Part shown: piece by piece, positions 61,054 to 64,000 of the stretch
How positions within the stretch are numbered: the stretch's first letter is position 1
How the letters are laid out: every line of letters begins with the position of its first letter
Source of the DNA: PALSA-610 sp038239145
Lineage (GTDB): Bacteria; Actinomycetota; Acidimicrobiia; IMCC26256; PALSA-610
Length of the DNA: 64,000 bases
Assembly (NCBI GenBank): GCA_038239145.1
Contig: JBBSFB010000010.1
Coordinates: 1 to 64,000 of the forward strand
Reading direction: 5' to 3'
The notes under the pieces: model-generated
The model's database searches: none
What the model was told of the DNA's origin: nothing
The model's input: only the letters and a program-made list of their open reading frames with translations
Position numbers and translations under genes: made by a program

Positions 61054-62961
61054 TCAGATGTCGAGGAAGCGCACGTCTTTGGCGTTCGTCTGGATGAAGC
61101 CGCGCCGTGCTTCGACGTCCTCGCCCATGAGGGTCGAAAACGTCTTGTCCGCGATCGCGTCGATCTCCTCCACCGACACCTGCAACAGCGTGCGAGTGGC
61201 GGGGTTCATCGTCGTGTCGCCCAGCTCATGCCAGTCCATCTCGCCGAGACCCTTGAATCGGCTCACTTCGATCTTGCGGCCCTCGTGCGCGGCCTCGAAC
61301 GCGGCGAGTGCGTCGTCGTCCTTCAGGTAGGCGCGCTCGTCCTTGCCGAGCTTGGCCCCGTAGAGCGGCGGCTGGGCGATGTAGACGTGGCCGGCCTTCA
61401 CGATCTCGGGTAGCTGGCGGTAGAAGAACGTCAGCAGCAACGTGCGGATGTGCGAGCCGTCGACATCAGCATCGCTCATGATGATGATCTTGTGGTAGCG
61501 GAGCTTCGAGAGGTCGAATTCCTCCCCGATGCCCGTGCCTGACGCGGAGATGAGGGCCTGGATTTCCTCGTTACGAAACATCTTGTCGAGGCGCGAGCGC
61601 TCGACGTTGAGGATCTTGCCCCGGATCGGCAGGATCGCCTGGAACCTTGGATCGCGCGCCTTCTTGGCGCTGCCCCCGGCACTGTCGCCCTCGACGATGA
61701 ACAGCTCTGCCTCTTCCGCGTTACGGGTCGAGCAGTCGGAGAGCTTTCCCGGCATGAGCGCGGATTCGAGCAACGACTTCCGGCGCGTGAGATCGCGGGC
61801 CTGGCGCGCGGCCATGCGGGCGTTCGCGGCCTGCGTCGATTTGGTCACGATGACCTTGGCTTCGGTCGGGTGCTCCTCCAGCCATTCCGCGAGCTTCGTG
61901 TTGGTCGCGCGCTCGACGAACGAACGGATCTCGGTGTTGCCGAGCTTCGTTTTCGTCTGGCCTTCGAACTGCGGATTGCGCAGCTTCACCGAGACGATCG
62001 CTGTAAGCCCCTCGCGCATGTCTTCGCCGAGGAGGTTCTCGTCCTTTTCCTTGAGCAGACCCTTGCCGCGCGCGTACTTGTTCAGGACGTTCGTGAGCGA
62101 CTTCTTGAAGCCCTCTTCGTGCATGCCACCTTCGGTGGTGGCGATGTTGTTCGCGAACGAGTGCAGTCCCTCGTAGAAGCCGGTGTTCCACTGGAGCGCG
62201 ATCTCGACCTCGCCGCTCTCGTACGTGTCGCTGATGTCGATGACCGTCGAGAACAACGGCTCCTTCGACGCGTTCAGGTACGACACGAAGTCGACGATGC
62301 CGCCTTCGAACTTGAAGGTCTGCTCCGTTGGCTCTTCGCTCCGCTCGTCGCGGAAGATGATCTCGAGGCCACGGTTGAGGAACGCCATCTCCCGCAGGCG
62401 CTCGACGAGCGTCTGGGCCCGGAACTCGATCTCTTCCATGATCGTCGGGTCCGGCCAGAACGTGATCGACGTGCCGTGCTCGTCGGAGTCGCCGATGCGT
62501 TCCAACCCCGCTACGGGCTCGCCACCGTCGACGAACACCATCGAGTAACGGCCACCGTCGCGCCGGATCTCCATCTCGAGTCGGCGCGAGAGCGCGTTGA
62601 CGACCGAGACGCCGACCCCGTGCAGGCCGCCCGAGATCTTGTAGCCTTCGCCCCCGAACTTGCCGCCTGCGTGGAGCATCGTGAGCACGATTTCAGCGGC
62701 CGACTTGTCGGGGTACTCCGGGTGCGGATCGACTGGGATGCCGCGTCCGTCATCAATGACGCGACACCCGCCGTCGGGCAGCAGGGTCACGTCGATCCGC
62801 GTCGCGTAGCCCGCGAGCGCCTCGTCGACGGAGTTGTCGACGACCTCGTACACGAGGTGGTGAAGACCCGAGGGACCGGTCGAACCGATGTACATGCCGG
62901 GCCGTTCGCGCACCGGCTGAAGACCCTTGAGAATGGAGATGTCCTTGGCGCCGTACGCCAC
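61054..62961 (-). CDS. gyrB: DNA gyrase subunit B
   Basis: 635 aa. ATPase GHKL domain (RPGMYIGSTGPSGLHHLVYEVVDNSVDEAL, DDGRGIPVD, GLHGVGVSVVNALS), transducer domain, and TOPRIM (VEGDSAGGSAK, IMSDADVDGSHIRTLLLTFFYR). The C-terminus (GLGEMDWHELGDTTMNP) contacts GyrA. GTG 62961 has an AAGGGA Shine-Dalgarno 9 nt upstream; the longer frame from 63024 lies in the leader. Forms the type II topoisomerase with GyrA and is the target of aminocoumarins. Confidence 0.97.
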   Translation of the reverse strand: MAYGAKDISILKGLQPVRERPGMYIGSTGPSGLHHLVYEVVDNSVDEALAGYATRIDVTLLPDGGCRVIDDGRGIPVDPHPEYPDKSAAEIVLTMLHAGGKFGGEGYKISGGLHGVGVSVVNALSRRLEMEIRRDGGRYSMVFVDGGEPVAGLERIGDSDEHGTSITFWPDPTIMEEIEFRAQTLVERLREMAFLNRGLEIIFRDERSEEPTEQTFKFEGGIVDFVSYLNASKEPLFSTVIDISDTYESGEVEIALQWNTGFYEGLHSFANNIATTEGGMHEEGFKKSLTNVLNKYARGKGLLKEKDENLLGEDMREGLTAIVSVKLRNPQFEGQTKTKLGNTEIRSFVERATNTKLAEWLEEHPTEAKVIVTKSTQAANARMAARQARDLTRRKSLLESALMPGKLSDCSTRNAEEAELFIVEGDSAGGSAKKARDPRFQAILPIRGKILNVERSRLDKMFRNEEIQALISASGTGIGEEFDLSKLRYHKIIIMSDADVDGSHIRTLLLTFFYRQLPEIVKAGHVYIAQPPLYGAKLGKDERAYLKDDDALAAFEAAHEGRKIEVSRFKGLGEMDWHELGDTTMNPATRTLLQVSVEEIDAIADKTFSTLMGEDVEARRGFIQTNAKDVRFLDI

Positions 62962-63021
62962 GCGTAAGTCCCTTCCAGCAAGCCTGTCGTCGGCGTGCCC
63001 AAAACACCCGAGCCGGGCACA

Positions 63022-63068
63022 CAAAAGCCCTGGTCGCAGGGGGTGTTTTACGTGACCTCAGTGTACCA
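63022..63068 (-). promoter_or_regulatory. gyrB promoter with leader hairpin
   Basis: Minus-strand TGGTACACT at 63068-63060 is an extended -10 (TG-N-TACACT). Downstream, in the roughly 90-nt leader before gyrB, lies CCCTG-CGAC-CAGGG (63041-63028) followed by CTTTT (63027-63023). This is a short stem-loop with a U-run that could end recF/DUF721 readthrough or attenuate gyrB. Confidence 0.45.
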
Positions 63069-63080
63069 GAAATGGACGCT

Positions 63081-63401
63081 TCATCGGGTCTTTCGGGGCC
63101 CCGAAACGACCACTTTCACCGACGTCACCGAACCCTCGCCGCAATGGGCGTTGACCTGCGCCACGAGGTCACCCGCGGCGTACCGCAACTGGGTCGCGAA
63201 CGCCGGTCCGTCGACTGCGATCGTGCACTCGCCGTCGCGAACCGAGCGCACCTGCGCGTGCTCGGCAACCGCCGGCCCCACGATGTCACGCCAACGCGCG
63301 GTGAGGGTCTCCAACACGTCGGGCGCCCCCATCCCGAGCTCGCGCGAAACCCGCTCGATCGCATCGCGCAGCGGCACCGGCTCGTCGCCACGTTTCTTCA
63401 T
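63081..63401 (-). CDS. DUF721 (DciA-like) protein
   Basis: 106 aa. PLRDAIERVSRELGM, RWRDIVGPAVAEHA and LVAQVNAHCGEGSVTSVKVVV fit the DUF721 domain. DciA proteins load replicative helicase in bacteria that lack DnaC. Located between recF (24 nt upstream) and gyrB, the standard actinobacterial order dnaA-dnaN-recF-DUF721-gyrB-gyrA. Confidence 0.9.
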   Translation of the reverse strand: MKKRGDEPVPLRDAIERVSRELGMGAPDVLETLTARWRDIVGPAVAEHAQVRSVRDGECTIAVDGPAFATQLRYAAGDLVAQVNAHCGEGSVTSVKVVVSGPRKTR

Positions 63402-63425
63402 GACGGCTTCTTCATGCGGACTTGG

Positions 63426-64000
63426 TCATGACTGTGCTTCCACGTGGCCGGCGTGCACGATCAACGTCTGTTGTGCTTCGACGTCGGGAGGTAGCTCACC
63501 CGCGGTCGTCAGCAACGTCTGGCCCGGCGGGAGGTTGCGCACGAGTGCCGCCGCCCGTTGCGCGTCGAGCTCGCTGAATACGTCGTCGAGCAACAACACC
63601 GGCGCCGCGCCCGCGAGATCACGCACCACCATGTGACCGGCGAGCCGCAATGCGAGCGCGAGTGTTCGCTGCTCGCCTTGCGACGCCTGGTAACGCGCGT
63701 CGAGACCGTCGATCGTCAGGTGGAGCTCGTCGCGATGGGGGCCGACGAGGGTCAGTCCCCGGTCGATTTCCGCCCGACGCCGCCGCTCGAGCGCCTCCCG
63801 CAGTTGGGTCTCCACGCCGCCGGCGTCCGCGGCCGTCAACGGCTCCGGCGCCGACTCGCTGACGTACGTCGCGTCGATCGGACGGGCGTCGAGGGCCAAC
63901 ATCTCGTATGCGGCGGCCACTGCCGGCACCAGCCGCTCGAGAAGCCGAAGCCGGCCCCGTACGAGCTCGGCGCCGGCGTGTACGAGTTGGTCGTCGAAGA
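63426..64000 (-). CDS. recF: RecF recombination/repair protein, C-terminal part (cut by window edge)
   Basis: SMC-like ATPase that loads RecA at gaps. The visible C-terminal part has the signature motif YQASQGEQRTLALALRLAGHMV, Walker B VLLLDDVFSELDAQR and the D-loop. TLVGPHRDELHLTIDG is the conserved lobe-II segment. The N-terminal P-loop lies right of base 64000. Upstream of DUF721 and gyrB. Confidence 0.93.
   Translation of the reverse strand, partial: FDDQLVHAGAELVRGRLRLLERLVPAVAAAYEMLALDARPIDATYVSESAPEPLTAADAGGVETQLREALERRRRAEIDRGLTLVGPHRDELHLTIDGLDARYQASQGEQRTLALALRLAGHMVVRDLAGAAPVLLLDDVFSELDAQRAAALVRNLPPGQTLLTTAGELPPDVEAQQTLIVHAGHVEAQS

Overview
The window is a high-GC chromosomal segment from an actinobacterium. 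The evidence is the FHA-FHA-PstP-RodA-PbpA-PknB cell-wall/signalling operon, CrgA, the recF-DUF721-gyrB-gyrA-DUF3566 block, a PASTA-domain Ser/Thr kinase, many GTG starts, and frequent TANNNT boxes 6-8 nt upstream of start codons, which implies leaderless mRNAs. The lipid/CoA gene content and overall style suggest an environmental lineage such as Acidimicrobiia. That placement is inference, not proof.

Layout. 0-5 kb: serS (cut by the window edge) and pheA on the minus strand, then a Zn alcohol dehydrogenase, an acyl-CoA synthetase and a phosphotransferase on the plus strand. 5-10 kb: pyrE, small hypotheticals, a CaiB/BaiF CoA-transferase, and a CLC transporter behind a well-matched fluoride riboswitch. 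10-15 kb: an ArsR regulator, decayed genes (an HNH remnant and a zwf gene with a large internal deletion), a PHB-depolymerase-like lipoprotein, a MarR/MFS pair and tRNA-Leu. 15-24 kb: the fhaA-fhaB-pstP-rodA-pbpA-pknB-mutY chain of overlapping genes, then trpG and crgA. 24-27 kb: two facing ANTAR mini-genes, a thiolase, a histidine phosphatase and a PEBP lipoprotein. 27.7-30.1 kb: a permuted (beta-class) DNA methyltransferase with an extra C-terminal domain, overlapping by one base a 333-aa protein of unknown family that carries nuclease-like acidic/lysine motifs. This is a candidate two-gene restriction or defence system. 31-34.5 kb: an osmoprotectant (glycine-betaine type) ABC importer split into divergent units. 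35-45 kb: a ruined epimerase, TetR with twin operators, an AurF-type diiron protein, a molybdopterin oxidoreductase, an esterase, a substrate-binding lipoprotein, a DUF1214 protein and a sulfotransferase.

45-51.4 kb is an accessory, decaying zone. It holds a relaxase fragment fused in frame to an ATPase-domain fragment, a secreted purple-acid-phosphatase-like protein cut by an in-frame stop, a shredded tyrosine integrase beside tRNA-Ala, and 1.1 kb of degenerate sequence with a GGCGAC hexamer array. It looks like the remains of an integrative element. 51.4-64 kb returns to core genes: a UBP zinc finger, a large MprF-like membrane protein, a saccharopine-dehydrogenase-like protein, tRNA-Ile, a membrane glycosyltransferase, DUF3566, gyrA, gyrB, DUF721 and partial recF. 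The replication origin should lie not far beyond the right edge.

All coordinates and motif readings were made by eye from the sequence. Family names rest on recognised motifs, and no database search was run.
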